Shown here: positions 24,588 to 36,913 of the stretch, piece after piece | How the letters are laid out: each line of letters opens with the position of its first letter | Numbering within the stretch: position 1 is the first letter of the stretch | DNA from: Gorsachius magnificus | Lineage: Eukaryota; Chordata; Aves; Pelecaniformes; Ardeidae | Length of the DNA stretch: 64,000 nt | NCBI GenBank assembly: GCA_034008185.1 | Contig: CM067084.1 | Coordinates: 11,055,385 to 11,119,384 of the forward strand | Direction: 5' to 3' | Program-made: the position numbers and the translations under genes | The notes under the pieces: model-generated | What the model was told of the DNA's origin: nothing | Databases searched by the model: none | What the model saw: the letters and a program-made list of their open reading frames with translations, nothing else

Positions 24588-25464
24588 TTGATGAGCCTCC
24601 CTTTATTCCTGTATACAACTTCCACTTACCTTACTCCTTTCCAGACAACCCATATCTGTCTTCTGTGTAGCGAGTCTTTGAAATTAAGGCCTCAAACTTG
24701 CACATCACAGTTTATGTTCACTGGACTTCAGATAATCTTATTTTTCCTTTTGACACTTGAGAAAGAGTAAAGTAACATGTAAAACTAAACACATGGCAAG
24801 GAAGCAATGAATACAAGTTAGCAAGGAATTTATTTTCAACTGAAATGTGCATATATTGGAACAAGAAGTTTCATGAACTGCTTCCTCCCCCAGTGTGATC
24901 TCAACCCTGCTGTGATTCATGGTTCCTGGGATTCCTCCTCCTTTTCTAATGTTTGTCTAGCTTTAAGTCCACAGCTGAGCAATCTTCTGTCCCTAAGGTT
25001 TCTATTTGCAATGAGAGATATGGGCACCAAACCCCACGCTGCTAGAAATCCATTATTCTCATCTATATTTTGGTCACTTTTCAAAAGATAATGTAGATTC
25101 AGGACCTGTCTTTTCTGTTCCAGATGTCCAACATAGCAGGGTTTAGACCTCCCAAGATCAAACTCGGATTCACCTGCCCATGCCTGTGGAGCATCAGCTA
25201 AGACATCCAAGGTCCCCAGATTGCCATCTAGACAGTTTCTCAGTGTTAATACGTTATGACGTCTCAAGCACATTTTTGTATAGGACTTCAGTGTGGGTTA
25301 CATGATAATCGGGCTGTCCCAAGAGTAATTTTGACAAGAATTCAGTACATGACAAAACTATGTTCTTTACCAAATGCAGTTATCTATAATGGATTTAACA
25401 ATTCAGGACAGAAAAATGTAACTTCTGCTTTTAGCGCTTCACTTCTCTGAATAGATACGAAAAT
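24588..25464. other. Unique non-coding sequence with a 118-codon minus-strand frame
   Basis: A minus-strand frame with an ATG runs 25273-24917. Its protein is hydrophilic and mixed, with no signal peptide, membrane span or family motif that I recognise. No Kozak or splice context supports it. I treat it as non-coding, with modest doubt. Confidence 0.5.
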
Positions 25465-26049
25465 TTGCTCCTATTTCTGAGTCTATTTCTGTTCTGCCAT
25501 GCTTCCCTGGTCCCTGGAGAAGGCTGCCTTGCCTTAGGTCTTCACCCAGGCTTTCCCATGCCCGTGGTCTGTTTTAGCTGCATTCAATATGCTGGCTTAG
25601 GTCTACCTCTTCTTCACAGGTGCATCTCTCTTTTTCCCGACATCTCCTCTTACATGTCCATCAGCAGTTTCAGCATCTTCCTGTCATTCAGGCTTACAAC
25701 TCCTGTGTCAGTTTTGACACTGTCTTCCCTCTTTCTGGAGCAAGTTGTCATTCCGTCATGTCAGTTTTCTGTCTTACTCCATCTTCCCTGTTCTAATTCC
25801 ATGACTGGAACTGTTGTTCAGGATTTAGTCATCTTTTGTCTCAAGCATTGCAGGTCTAATGCCAGCTTCGATCTCCTGCATTTTTCCCAAGAGTATCCAG
25901 GAGAATCCCTCTCACCCCCGGCACTGGTTGGCATCCCTACACTGCATGGTTTTTCTCTCCCACAGCTTTCAAATTTCTTGTGTTTTAATGGAAGTTGTTG
26001 CACTATGGGACTGAAAACTGGCAGCAGAGGCACTGCAACTCTTTACTAA
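25465..26049 (+). other. Pyrimidine-rich segment with the window's longest open frame (not called as a gene)
   Basis: The frame stays open for 194 codons from a TTG, or 163 codons from the first ATG at 25558. The product is rich in Ser, Leu, Phe and Cys with no coherent signal peptide, domain or repeat. The strand is T/C-rich, and stop codons need purines, so long frames are expected here. It could be part of an old transposon or a lineage-specific transcript, but nothing supports translation. Confidence 0.5.
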
Positions 26050-28654
26050 ATCTGTTGTGCAGGCACAGTAAACTCAGCGAGCTTTTATGGTCGAAGAAAC
26101 CCATGCAGGTTAAGTGCTCTCCCTGAGTCATCTGAGTCAGTGTGCATCACTGGACGGGTGTTTTCATCCATTCTGCAGGCAACGGGATCCTTTATGGGAT
26201 CATCTGATCAGCTCCTTTGACTAGGGAGAGATTTGCGCTGTTCTATGGTCTTGACTTAGGCAGTGGGTTACTTGGGGATTTTAAGTGTTTTGAGATTTTC
26301 ATGTCTTCAGAAACTTCAGGCATAAGCAGTATGTTTCATTGGGAGGATTAAACATTAGTTACTGGCAGAAGCGTTATTCCTGATACTCCTACTGGAGAGG
26401 TTCAGTGTTTGTAGTATACTTGTGCAATGCTGCAATTAGCAATGTGGGACAACATGATGCTGTGCTGCAGTTGTGGCCTGAAACGGTAAAGGTATGTGCT
26501 CCCCTCTAGTTATTTCTACTGCTCTTAAATATTTGACCAGCAGTTGCTGTTCACTCCGGCTAGTAATTCTCCATGTAACATGTGCATAATCATCATGAGC
26601 CTATTTACGGTCAAACTGTCTCTTTATAGTGAGATTTTATACTAGCTCCGTGACCGTGCTTCCCAAGCGTCACCGTACCTAACGTAATGTTAGTCCAAAA
26701 CTGAGAAACACTGAACTTTTGTTTATTGTTCATTAAATTGTTTCAGGAACTTGCCATGGACTATAAAAGCTTTCACAAAAAAAGTGGCTGTTCCAGTTCT
26801 GTAAGGTGCAGCCTTCCAAAATTGACTTCTTGTTGGTCTTAGAATATGTTAAATTACTGTTCATCCTTATTTGACTGATTTAAAAGGTCGAGAACTACAA
26901 GATTATGGATGTTCAATTTTTTCCCATGTCTCTTCTTTATTGCCTTTTTTCTTTGTTATCTCTCCTCTTCTTAAAGTCTTAGTGTAATCCTCACCCCCTT
27001 CTACAGGGAACTAAATACAAACAGTTCCCTTGACAATAGTTAGTAGAGGGCTCCATAAAATGCTGTCACAAAATTAAAGAAGCAGGGAAATTTCCAGTAA
27101 AAACATTGCATAAGCTGTGCATGTACATAGAATATGCTTGCGGCATAATTACAAATGTCACTCCCTTGATACTTCGGTAAAGTAGCTTGAGATATTTATA
27201 ATCAATAACTAAAAGTTAACTTCAGTTAAGACTCCTTTATCCTTTTATGTCCTCTCTTTATTTTTCTGTTTCTCTGTGTGTAGAAGTGTTTCATTCTTTC
27301 CTGTCATTCATTTGTAGGGAGGGTCACCTCTCTGCTGCTAGTTGAGGGATGGTGATGCACTGATAAAGACTAATAGCGATGTTCACAAGAGTGAATCACT
27401 TGAAAATCAAGGGACCGTTTTCAAGTTAAGGTGCTTCTGTGAACGCAGTTAGGTATGTGTTAGCTGTTCTGAGGATCAGGGTCCAGTGGTGGAGGTGTTC
27501 CTGGCACCAGCAGTGAAAGAATGAATGCCTGTATGTCAGGGCACCACTGCCTGCACCTAAGCGTGGGTTTATAGGAATACCGTACAATTTCTTAAGTTAG
27601 GAGAGAGAACATGCACGATGTATAATACTGCTGCATGACAAATGAATACACAATGCACTTAAAACTCTTGTACCTATTTTTTGCATACTTGGCCTCTTTC
27701 CTAGGGTTTACTCTGGCATTTCAAATGTAACTGCTCAAGTATCATCTTAAATACGATGTCTTTGTCAGCTGGGGCTGTCCAGCACACAGGAAATCTGCTT
27801 CCTGGACATTTTGGTTGGGAATTCAGTTTATTTCTCTTCTTTTAATGTTCCTAGTTAAAAAAACCATATTCCTGAGGCAGAGATTCATATTAAAACTGCC
27901 ATGGTCCCATTTGCTATGGCACTTCCTAGGCATGTAGGAGACGATAGTGCCAATTCCTTCTCTCCTTGATTCCAGCCATGGTTTTGTGGCTTATGAGCTG
28001 CCGTTCTTGTATAACAACCCTAGCTGAGTCCATGTAGAGAGCCACAGCACCAGCTTCACAACAGGTTTGTAAATCTGAATTTCTCCATTTTTTTTCATGA
28101 GCTCCTAAGTCACCAAGATTTCAGCCTTGATTTTGGGTCTTCTGGAAGAGAGGAATGCATTTATTAACATTACACTATGTACATTCCTTTCTTTCTTTAC
28201 AGAGATGCAATAAACTAACAATAAAAGTTAAGTACATTTGAAATGTCTTTACAAATTTTCTCATCAATTCCAGTAGGAACAAATTTTCAGGTACATAAAT
28301 ATAAAATAAAAATTAAATATTCTTAACTCTCTAGAATAATTTTAATACTGGTGTAACATATATAATATATAAACATATTTTTTTATGATTACAGGGCCAG
28401 GTTAAAACCAGTTTTGACAGAATTAATAGCATCAGAAGAAACTTACTTGTTTGAACATTATATATCCCGCTGTTTTGCATTCAGTATATCCAACTATTAT
28501 GTGTATCAATGTGTAGGCATGTAAGAAAACAAAGGGAAGCAGAAACTATTAATGGTACTGTGATATTAATTCCCATTTCTCAAAAGGATTCACATCATGC
28601 GAGAGAAGATGTGTGGCTCTATTTGATTATTTTCCACAGAATCATGGCAAATAA
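26050..28654. other. Unique non-coding sequence, nothing recognised
   Basis: No open frame of 60 codons or more is listed in this stretch, unusually sparse for the window. AT-rich runs occur near 28290-28385. No repeat end was recognised until the CR1 tail that follows. Confidence 0.65.
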
Positions 28655-28718
28655 CAGTTGGTCTTGATGATCTTAAAGGTCTTTTCCAACCTAAACAATT
28701 CTGTGGTTCTGTGATTCT
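28655..28718 (+). mobile_element. CR1 retrotransposon 3' tail, short fragment
   Basis: The segment contains TTGATGATCTTAAAGGTCTT, the TTCCAACC block and a terminal ATTCTGTGGTTCTGTGATTCT, which are the last ~60 bases of avian CR1 elements in sense orientation. It is a severely 5'-truncated insertion, as usual for CR1. Just upstream, CCACAGAATC at about 28636 mirrors the terminal repeat in opposite orientation, either by chance or as the end of a second CR1. Confidence 0.88.
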
Positions 28719-29234
28719 AAGTGATAAATGTACTTCTAGCCTGGGCCTACTTGTGTACTGGAACTAGCAGAGAACAGGATAGAACAGCAAGGATATGCTA
28801 TAGCTTAATTCTGTATTCCTGCAGAGCCTTGAAATTGTTTGGCCATGATTTCTGTGTTTCATTTTTTTGCTGCTCCAAATGAGAGTGAAGAATTCCTTCC
28901 TGTAGTTAAAATGTGTTTTGGATGAGCAGGTGTTTGATGCAGTCAAATTTGCAAGCTGATTTAGCTTCCTGGGATTTCAACTGTTGAGGCACAAGGGGAA
29001 ACGTTTAAAAAGTGCTGGCAAGAGTAAGCGCCTATAGATCATTATTTCAGATTGTTGTTGTTGGAGGAAATGGGATGCAGTGTTTGGTTCATCAGCTAAA
29101 GTTCCATTTTATGGTATCGGTCGGGCTTGAGGAGGTCAGTCGGTACCCAGAAAGATCTCTTCATAAACTCTTTTGTTCTCTGACTCCATGAGAGAAGAGT
29201 TGGAAGGAAAAAATAGACCATGTCAGATGAAAGT
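28719..29234. other. Unique non-coding sequence, nothing recognised
   Basis: Mixed-composition DNA. A 60-codon minus frame (28764-28946) has no recognisable domain. Confidence 0.6.
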
Positions 29235-29310
29235 TGGTATCTTGGCATAGCTCCATTAACTTAAATGGAGTGATACTGATTTATACAAGCTAAGTGTCTG
29301 CCCTTAAGTC
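29235..29310. repeat. Fragment of an old palindromic amniote repeat
   Basis: CTCCATTAACTTAAATGGAG at 29251-29270 is a near-palindrome matching the CTCCATTGA-TCAATGGAG centre of the ancient dispersed family also seen at 19915. It is followed by GATTTATACAAGCTAAG, close to the GATTTACACCAGCTGAG arm I know from that family. The copy is diverged but is the clearest in the window. Confidence 0.6.
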
Positions 29311-30148
29311 TATTGTTTACAAGTCATCCAGGGGTGTTTTCATACCTTTCAAGGGGAAGTTCAGGTGGTCTTTAAAACCTGTGACACTTTACTAACTGAA
29401 GTGTAAAGCTGCAAAGCAGTAACCAAGGCACTTTCTTTTTAAAAATTGCACTCTTAAGAAAAATCAAATGCTACAAAACAGCTTTATAGCTAAAAATAGT
29501 TCTGTCTTGGTGATTTTGAAAGTTCAGACGCTGTGAACTAAACTGTTTGTATTCAGGCTGTGGTAGGGGTTCTGCTAGTAACAACTGAGAATTTCTTTCC
29601 ATGCTGATGATGTGAAATGTATTCTTGACACCACTTGTGATCAGGCAGCTCTAGATAATCCACACTATTTATCATGGCAGCAATAGAAAACCTTCTATGC
29701 TATTTCTAGGTGACCTAGAGTTTGATTTTTTTTATCTAACACCACTGAGCAGTTTCACTCTTTCTAAGAGAGGAAAGAAAGGCTGGAGTAAATACTAGAA
29801 CATCATACCTATTTCTTTTCACTTATATTAAATAACCTATTTGGGCATTTTTAATGCATGAAGTCTTTTTGATACGTGAAGTGAAAGTGTGAAAATTGTC
29901 TGCAAATCTAGAAAACATTCTACACTGGGAGACTTGTACAGGCAGATCTTCTATCCGTGTCTGTATGCAGCCTCTTAGCTCCATTTTGAAAAAGAACTTG
30001 AAAAGCATTCGTATACATGACGCTAGTAACCTTCCTTCTGGCCCTAAACTAAATATTACTCAGTTTAGTTAGGTCTGCAGTTGGGACTGCCTAGGCTTTT
30101 CCTATCAAGCTATTTTTGTCAAAGAAAAGCATAATTTTCTATGGTCCC
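29311..30148. other. Unique non-coding sequence, nothing recognised
   Basis: AT-rich DNA with one 61-codon minus frame (29823-30008) lacking any motif. It ends at the 5' edge of the LTR. Confidence 0.62.
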
Positions 30149-30392
30149 TGTATTGGGTCGGGCTGAGGAGGAGTTAATTTTCCCCATAGCAGCCCTCCAA
30201 GTGATGTAGAGAATAAAATCTTTGTTTTCCTTTTGCTTCCATGCATGGCTTTGGCTTTTATTAACCTGTCTTGATCTTGACCCACAAGGGGCTTTTTCCA
30301 CTTCATTCTCTCCCCTGCCCCGTCCTGCTAAGGAGGGGAGTGACAGAGCAGCTTGGTGGCACCTGCCATCCAGCCAAGGTCAACCCACCACA
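30149..30392 (+). mobile_element. Solo LTR of an endogenous retrovirus, internally shortened
   Basis: The segment begins TGTATTGGGTCGGGCTGAGG and ends in CACCACA, so it has the TG...CA termini of an LTR. The 5' part with GAGTTAATTTTCCCCATAGC and the 3' part with CTCTCCCCTGCCCCGTCCTG match both ends of an LTR family common in bird genomes, but the middle is missing: about 244 bases here against roughly 600 or more in copies I know. AATAAA lies at 30212-30217. The flanks GTCCC (30144-30148) and GTCCA (30393-30397) look like a 5-bp target-site duplication with one mismatch. No viral genes lie on either side, so it arose by LTR recombination. The family name is not assigned. Confidence 0.8.
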
Positions 30393-33300
30393 GTCCATCA
30401 GTAAAAAAACTTAAGAAATGAACGTTTTGATTTTAGTCCAGACATTTAACCAAGGGAAAATTCATCCTTTCAGTTCAGGCTGATATTAACCTATATATTA
30501 GCTACTTACCCAGTACTGTTGAGATATCTTGTGATATCCTATTTTCAGTCCCCTTCTCTGTGGAGAGGGCTCTTTGACTAGACTAGATGGCAGATCATGC
30601 TCTTCCCTTGACTGAAGCGCAGTGGAGACTTGGTGAGTTGGAGTCGGTGCTGTTCCAGCATCTCAGGATCCCCTTGAGAAGGTTGGACTGCAAGAAGTGA
30701 AACTTTGTAGGTATCTTGATGTGCTTCCCATGTTATCCCTCCCTTCGGAGGGGAAGTAACTTTGTTCAAATACAATTAAAAAGCAGAGTAATTATTCTAG
30801 AATAAAATATTTTTTATCCTTGGAATAGAGTATCCACATGGGGGAGTTATATCAGCGTAGCTATGGCACTGTAATTATTCTGTTAAAGCAAGGCCACTCA
30901 AATTCTTCTTCTAGCTAAACCCTCATATGACCTGTTACCACAAGTGGGAAGAATGGGAATAAAGAAGGTTCATTGGGCTCTTCATCACCTCCCACGTAAC
31001 ATCTTCAAATACAAACTGTAATTCTGGTGTGGATAAGAACAGCAATGAATGAAATAAAGGGAAACATAGAAGCTTTTTTTTTTTTTTTTATGTTATTGAA
31101 ATATTCTGCTAACAAAATGAGCCACACAAAAGATAGAATATGATGATATGGCACAGTGCCATGGTCCATAGAGATATCTAAACAGTTCTGAACACCTGGA
31201 CTAGTGTAATCAGTAGCTTATCTTATTAATACATTGAAATGAGTTTTTAAAGACAGTATTTTGCAACTTAATATCCAGAATATTTAATTTTAAAATTAAA
31301 AAGACATATGAGGGTTGAGAATAATAGATGAGATTTTAAAAAATATGTAGTTTATTTACTTTGTTAACAGAATTTGGGTGACAGAGAATAAATCAAAGCT
31401 TCAAATTCACTCATAAGGAGATTAAATACAGTGCTTTATCAAAGGTGTGAGTCATAATTCTTGGTCAGATTCTCTCTTAAAATACACTTCTAGTAATAAG
31501 AAATTTAAAATGCCCCTCTAGTTGCATCTTATTACAGTAACCCCCCAGTCATTTGTTCTCTAAGGCTTTAAGACTGCGCATTATCGGTGTGTATTACATT
31601 GCCTCACTGCACTTGAATTTTGGTGGAATCTGGTGTCTGTACAAAAGGTGGTTGTTTGTAAATTCAGTTCCTTGGAGCAGTTGTTTCTCTTGTTAATTTA
31701 CCAAAGTTGCTCTAAGTCAATCTCTTTTTCCTTGTGATACAATACTTCATAAAAATATACAAATTGTGTAAAAGAGCTATGCTCCTTAAAACACATCAAT
31801 TATTTGATGGAGGTAAGAGCCATTCTTGAGAAGAGAGTTTATTAAAAAGGAATTGTTGATCAGTTTATCAAAGAAAGATTTAATATAAAAATCACAATGG
31901 GTGCAATGAAAAGGTTAACAATTCAATGTATGTCGTTTACAAGTTCCTAAAGGACACTTTGTTAAGTCTGTTTTAAGAGTAGCTGATTCTTGTACTATTT
32001 CAATGAAAATGACTTCAAGCTCTTCAGGGAAGGAGCCATTCCTTTATTCTTCCCTCTTAAGTACCTATCAGGATGTGGATGCTCTGAGACATGAAAGTGA
32101 TTAAAACAACACTAATTAGTTTGACAAAGTAAGAGATTTAAATGTGGAAGACCTCTAAGAGATCCATTAATGTTGCTAAAATTAAAAAGAAAGTGAATAA
32201 GCCCATGCCCATGGAGTAAAGAACGTACCTCAAACTAAGTACTGATGGCAGCATACTTATTGTAGTGGGGACACCAAGAAGTTACTATAGCTGGGGGGGT
32301 AGGAACTATGCACAAGAAAAAGCAGAGGAATGAGATGGCTTCTATTTCCAAATCTCACCTGTCTCAAAACTGCTTTGATGGTCTTTAGCAGCATCCCACC
32401 TGAAGAATACACGGCCAGCTCCAAAGCCTGTCTCCTCAGCTCAGGGGTGACACTGATGAAGAAACAGGGTAGGAGAAGCTTCCCCCAACTCCTTTGAGGT
32501 CTTGCCAGCAGCGGTGTGTTCCCTGAGTACTGCTAGCCAGGTAATTCCAGTAGCAGCGGCTGGTTTTACAGTAACTGAAGGAAGAAGGCTCAAACGCTTC
32601 AGCTGGTTCATTATGGGATGCATATAGGTGGCAAAGTCTATTCCTGCTTTTCCCTCTAGCAAGAATCTCATGCTTAGGAGTCTACGTGAAGGCTAGATTA
32701 GAAGTAAATTGTGTAGCCTGTAAAATTAGAAAGCATCAGCTTTATGATTGTCTATGCAAGCTTCATTCTTACCATTTTACAGAACGCATATAGACAGTCA
32801 CTAGATATTCAGATCACCGCTTCCCTCAGAGGGACCCTTCTTCACAAAGTGCACAAAGTCCGAGGACGCAAAGGGACAGACGTAAGTTCTAACCATCATT
32901 ATAAGCCTGCTTCCCTAAGCTTTTCCTTTATCATAAATCTCTTTCACGAGATTGGTTTTGTCCAATAAGTATCATTTTAATATAACATGGGTCTTCAAGG
33001 CTGTTTCTTTTTTGGGGTAGCACATCTGAAACAATGATGATTTTTTTTGGTAAGAATTTATTATGTTTAATGAAGATAACCTCAAAACATGTGGAATTTA
33101 GCAAGACTACATACTGCTAGACTATCTACTTGTATTTTCTAAGGTAAAAAAACCCAAACCATGTTTCATGTCTCATTGCGGATGTGAATTTAATTGATTA
33201 TGCTACATAAATGCATTATTTTAAGTAAGTCTTAAGAGATTATTCCTAAATTCAGGGCTTAGGTTCTGTTTGGAATTTTTTAGCTGTTAGCTGCTTTGGT

Positions 33301-33939
33301 AGAACAAAGCTCAGTCCACTGCGTTTACAATGACTGTGATGACCTCTCAGATCTGCCACTACATGTAATCACTTGAGGATACAATAATAAAAACATCTTT
33401 TCCAAATAGTTATTCAGCAGCAACTGTGCTTGACTGCGTTCCCAGTGGAAAAAGGAAACAGTTTGGATTCAGCATTTTCAAATGGATGTAAATTAGTTTA
33501 ATACAAACATGAACTTCACTGTGAAGTGAACACTAGTTATTAAAAAATAAATACATCTGGAACAAACATGCTCCGGTAAAAAAGCTTGACATGAGAGTAG
33601 CGGTTATATTAAGAGATATTAGATTAACATCCTCTAATTTTATAAATCACTCTATTTGACAGCTCATTCTGTGTATATAAGAAGGAATTTATCAGAAGAT
33701 TTCCTTTTTTAGCATCACAGAAATATGTTTTACAAACCTTTACATAAGAGTTAAGATGCAAAATAAATGTGTGGGAAACAAACATAATTAAATTTACCTA
33801 GCCTTAAAGAGCCATTATCAAAAAACAATCGTATGAAACTTTAATTCCTACACTTGCTACTAATAATCTTTTTTGGAGACATGGGACCCGTTCTAGATAA
33901 CAATCTCCAGTTGTTTTCTTCACTGTGGATGGGCATGAT
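30393..33939. other. Unique AT-rich non-coding sequence
   Basis: T16 lies at 31074-31089. Around 32440-32670 a 76-codon minus frame is open but has no domain I recognise. No further LTR or CR1 end was seen. Confidence 0.62.
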
Positions 33940-34190
33940 TACTTCTGAAATGCAACCACTGGCATGTGTTTGTATTTTGCATCTAATCAGCAGATTTGAA
34001 TGTAATTATGTGCTTTGCAGGTGAGGCGTTAATGCGGGTTATATGGCACATCAGCTGTGTGCTGCCACTTGAAATGGTCCACTGGAAAATCTTGAGACAA
34101 ACAACATTCAATTAGGAGCACAGCCATGAGCAGCTGTGCTAAGTACCACTGGCATTGCCTCTGATGTACAATTCTCAGCATGAGCCTACT
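33940..34190. promoter_or_regulatory. Candidate conserved non-coding element
   Basis: A complex block with TGTAATTATG, GCGTTAATGCG, ATCAGCTGTG, CAATTAGGAG and GAGCAGCTGTG: homeodomain cores interleaved with two CAGCTG E-boxes at about 34051 and 34132. That pairing is typical of enhancers for neural or muscle genes. Only motif content supports this. Confidence 0.27.
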
Positions 34191-36663
34191 GGTAGCCGCT
34201 TTTAAAATGTGTTTATATTGGTGACAAAAACTTTCCATCATCAATTCTTCTTAAACCTCTATGGCTCTTCGCTGAAAAATTACAGCTGCCTGCAAGGGGA
34301 GGGATGCTCAGTCCTATTAATTTTCATTGGATGAAAAGGATCTTCTTTTCCTTCAGGCTAAAGGTTTAACCTTTATGAGTTTCATGAGTAACAAAGGGCA
34401 GCCAGATTTTTATTACATGGGGTAGAGCTGTGTATTTGTTCAAAATAATCAGCACTGGGCAATCTACTGCGTATCGATCCAAAACAAACATTATTACCCA
34501 TGTAAGCTGTTTCCTTCTCAAGTCTACATTTGGCATAGGAAAACAAACTTGTTTAATCGTCAATTTTCAAATGCTTACCATGTATGTCACTACAGTCTGT
34601 TATAACGTTTGGGATTCATGACAGTGGTACTATTTGAGAAATGCATCAACAGATTTTGTAGGATTTTTTTCCCTCAAAAATCCCACATGTGTATTTAGAA
34701 GCTGCCTTTCTGAATACACAGGCATTTCCACAGGTACGCTGACTTGCTCAGCAGTCAGAAGAGGAAAGAGCCAGCAACACCTTTACAACTGTATCTATCT
34801 TTGCAACTGTTGGAAAAGGAAAAGCCATACAGGTTTTTTAACTTCTAGAACAGTGCTGGTTGATTCCTTCTGACTCACTGCAGAGGCTGTGGTTTGCCAA
34901 CCCTCCCAGTGTTCAAGAGTGGAAGACATGCTATAAGGGCTTTTTGGAAAGAAGCACTTAAGCGTGCTGATCATTGAAGGGGGAAGAGAGAAAAAGGAGG
35001 AGGACAGAAGACAAGGAAGAACATTTAGGTTTAGTTTTGGAGTCTTCCTTTAGTTGCAAAAGTCCAAACAGCATAAAAGCTGCCTTTTGACTAGTTGCTT
35101 TATTGAGGATGAGAAAAACTTCAGCTCGAGTATAGTTACACAGACATCGTGACAGTAGGATGGATGAGGGAACAGCAGTTGGAAGATGAAGAAAAAACTC
35201 ATAAGGTCATCACTTGACAATGTGAATATTGCTATGTTGAAGGGACTGATAAGAAAAGCTCACAAGCTGAAAGGCAGTTTGATCATAAACAGGAGTTAGG
35301 ATATGAGACTTGTGTCTCTTTTTTCAGTGTATGTGTCTGATTCTGTCAGCTCTCCCAAGATTTGAGCACAACTTAATCTGGAAATCTGTACTTGATATGG
35401 AACCGTAGTTGCATACAAGAAGTCATACCGTACTTGAGAGGTGGCATGAGGTGGAGGTACTGAGGCATACGAGGACCACTGGCTTTGCAGTGTAAGGATA
35501 ACATACATACGCCAACGGCCTATTTCTATGTACTTTTAACCTCTGGTTGTTAAGGAAGTCTTCCTCTTCTTTCTTTTTTCTTTTTTTTTGTGCACGACTA
35601 GCATTTCTCTAAAGTATGAGAATGCTTCTTAATATCTGACAGACTTGTACTGTGGGGAATGCAGTATTACCTGTCAAGACTCTAGCAGTGTACAAAAGAA
35701 GCCAAGTTCTATTAATTCTTCAGTAGAGCAACAGAAGTTGTGAAAGATGAGAAATCTGCTGACTAACTGCTAGTTATTTAAGAAGTGCAACAGGAAAAAT
35801 TAAGAGTTACAATACACAGTTATGGTCTTCCCCAATTACCTGAATTTAAGAAATTGGCCTCAATCATAATTTAAAAAAGAAAAAAAGGTCAATTTGTGCA
35901 TCTAGGAGACTGAAGAGGTGCTTGGAAGCAAACCAATCCTGCTGTTGAGTTAGTGAACCCAGCTAGTACATAGGTGTGTAACACTCTGCTAGGTGAAGTA
36001 GGGAAGTCCGAACTGAGAATGGTCTAGTGGTCATATTCTCCTCAAGTGTAATTTTAAAACTGAGGTAACTATCCTACACAGCATTATTTTAAAAAAAAAG
36101 TAACATAGTATGATTTAGTTTTGGCAAGCAAAAATTAAATAGAAGACTCATTCTTCATCACTCGTGTTTTACCCTAACTTACACTTGAATTGTAGACCAA
36201 ATAACGAAGTCGGTTGTAGAGTAAGGATGCTGGATTTTTCTTGTATTTACCTGCATAATATAAGCTAGTTCCATACAAAATCTTAGTTCTTTGTCTGTCA
36301 TTGCTGGTTTGAGATGTGTAGCAATGTTCCTCAGGCATTTCCTCTTGGAAGAATACGGTACTTCATAGCCTCATACATCTCCTTCTAAGGAAGATGGGAA
36401 TAAAGTAGCTGAGAGCTAATCTAGTCTAGTTGTGTATATTTTCTCAGAGTGCCTTTGCAGACACAGCTCTGAGTGAAAGCCGTCCTTTCTGTATACTTTT
36501 AGCCAATACGATTTTGACATGTTTTAGAAACAGTCTAATATTCCTGTAGGTACATTAGTTTGTATTTCCCAATGCAAAACTCCTTTTGTTATAATTTGAA
36601 TTTTCTATTTTGCTTTGTATTAGTCTTTTTTTTTATGGGCTCTCTGCAGTATCTAAAATGTAG
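34191..36663. other. Unique non-coding sequence, nothing recognised
   Basis: Open frames up to 79 codons, overlapping on both strands (34366-34621), without motifs. T-rich patches lie near 35568-35590 and A-rich patches near 36089-36100. Confidence 0.62.
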
Positions 36664-36913
36664 ATCATAGAACCATAGAATCATTTAGGTTGGAAAAGAC
36701 CTTTAAGATCAAGTCCCACTGTTAACCTAACCCTGCCATCCCACCACTAAACCATGTCCCTAAGCACCTCATCTGCCCGGCTTTTAAATACCTTCAGGGA
36801 TGGGGACTCGACCACTTCCCTGGGCAGCCTGTTCCAATGCTTAACAACCCTTTCGGTGAAAAAAAATTTCCTAATGTCTAATCTAAACCTGCCCTGTTGC
36901 AACTTGAGGCCAT
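36664..36913 (-). mobile_element. CR1 retrotransposon, 5'-truncated 3' end
   Basis: Read on the plus strand it starts with ATCATAGAACCATAGAATCA, the reverse complement of the CR1 terminal repeat. It continues through GGTTGGAAAAGACCTTTAAG, CTGGGCAGCCTGTTCCAATG and a CAACTTGAGGCCA block. About 250 bases of the 3' untranslated region are kept and no reverse transcriptase. It is oriented opposite to the fragment at 28655 and lacks clear target-site duplications, as normal for CR1. Confidence 0.95.

Noticed and set aside
24917..25273. 118-codon minus-strand frame with an ATG
   Set aside because: No domain, signal peptide or supporting splice or Kozak context; the length is compatible with chance over 64 kb.
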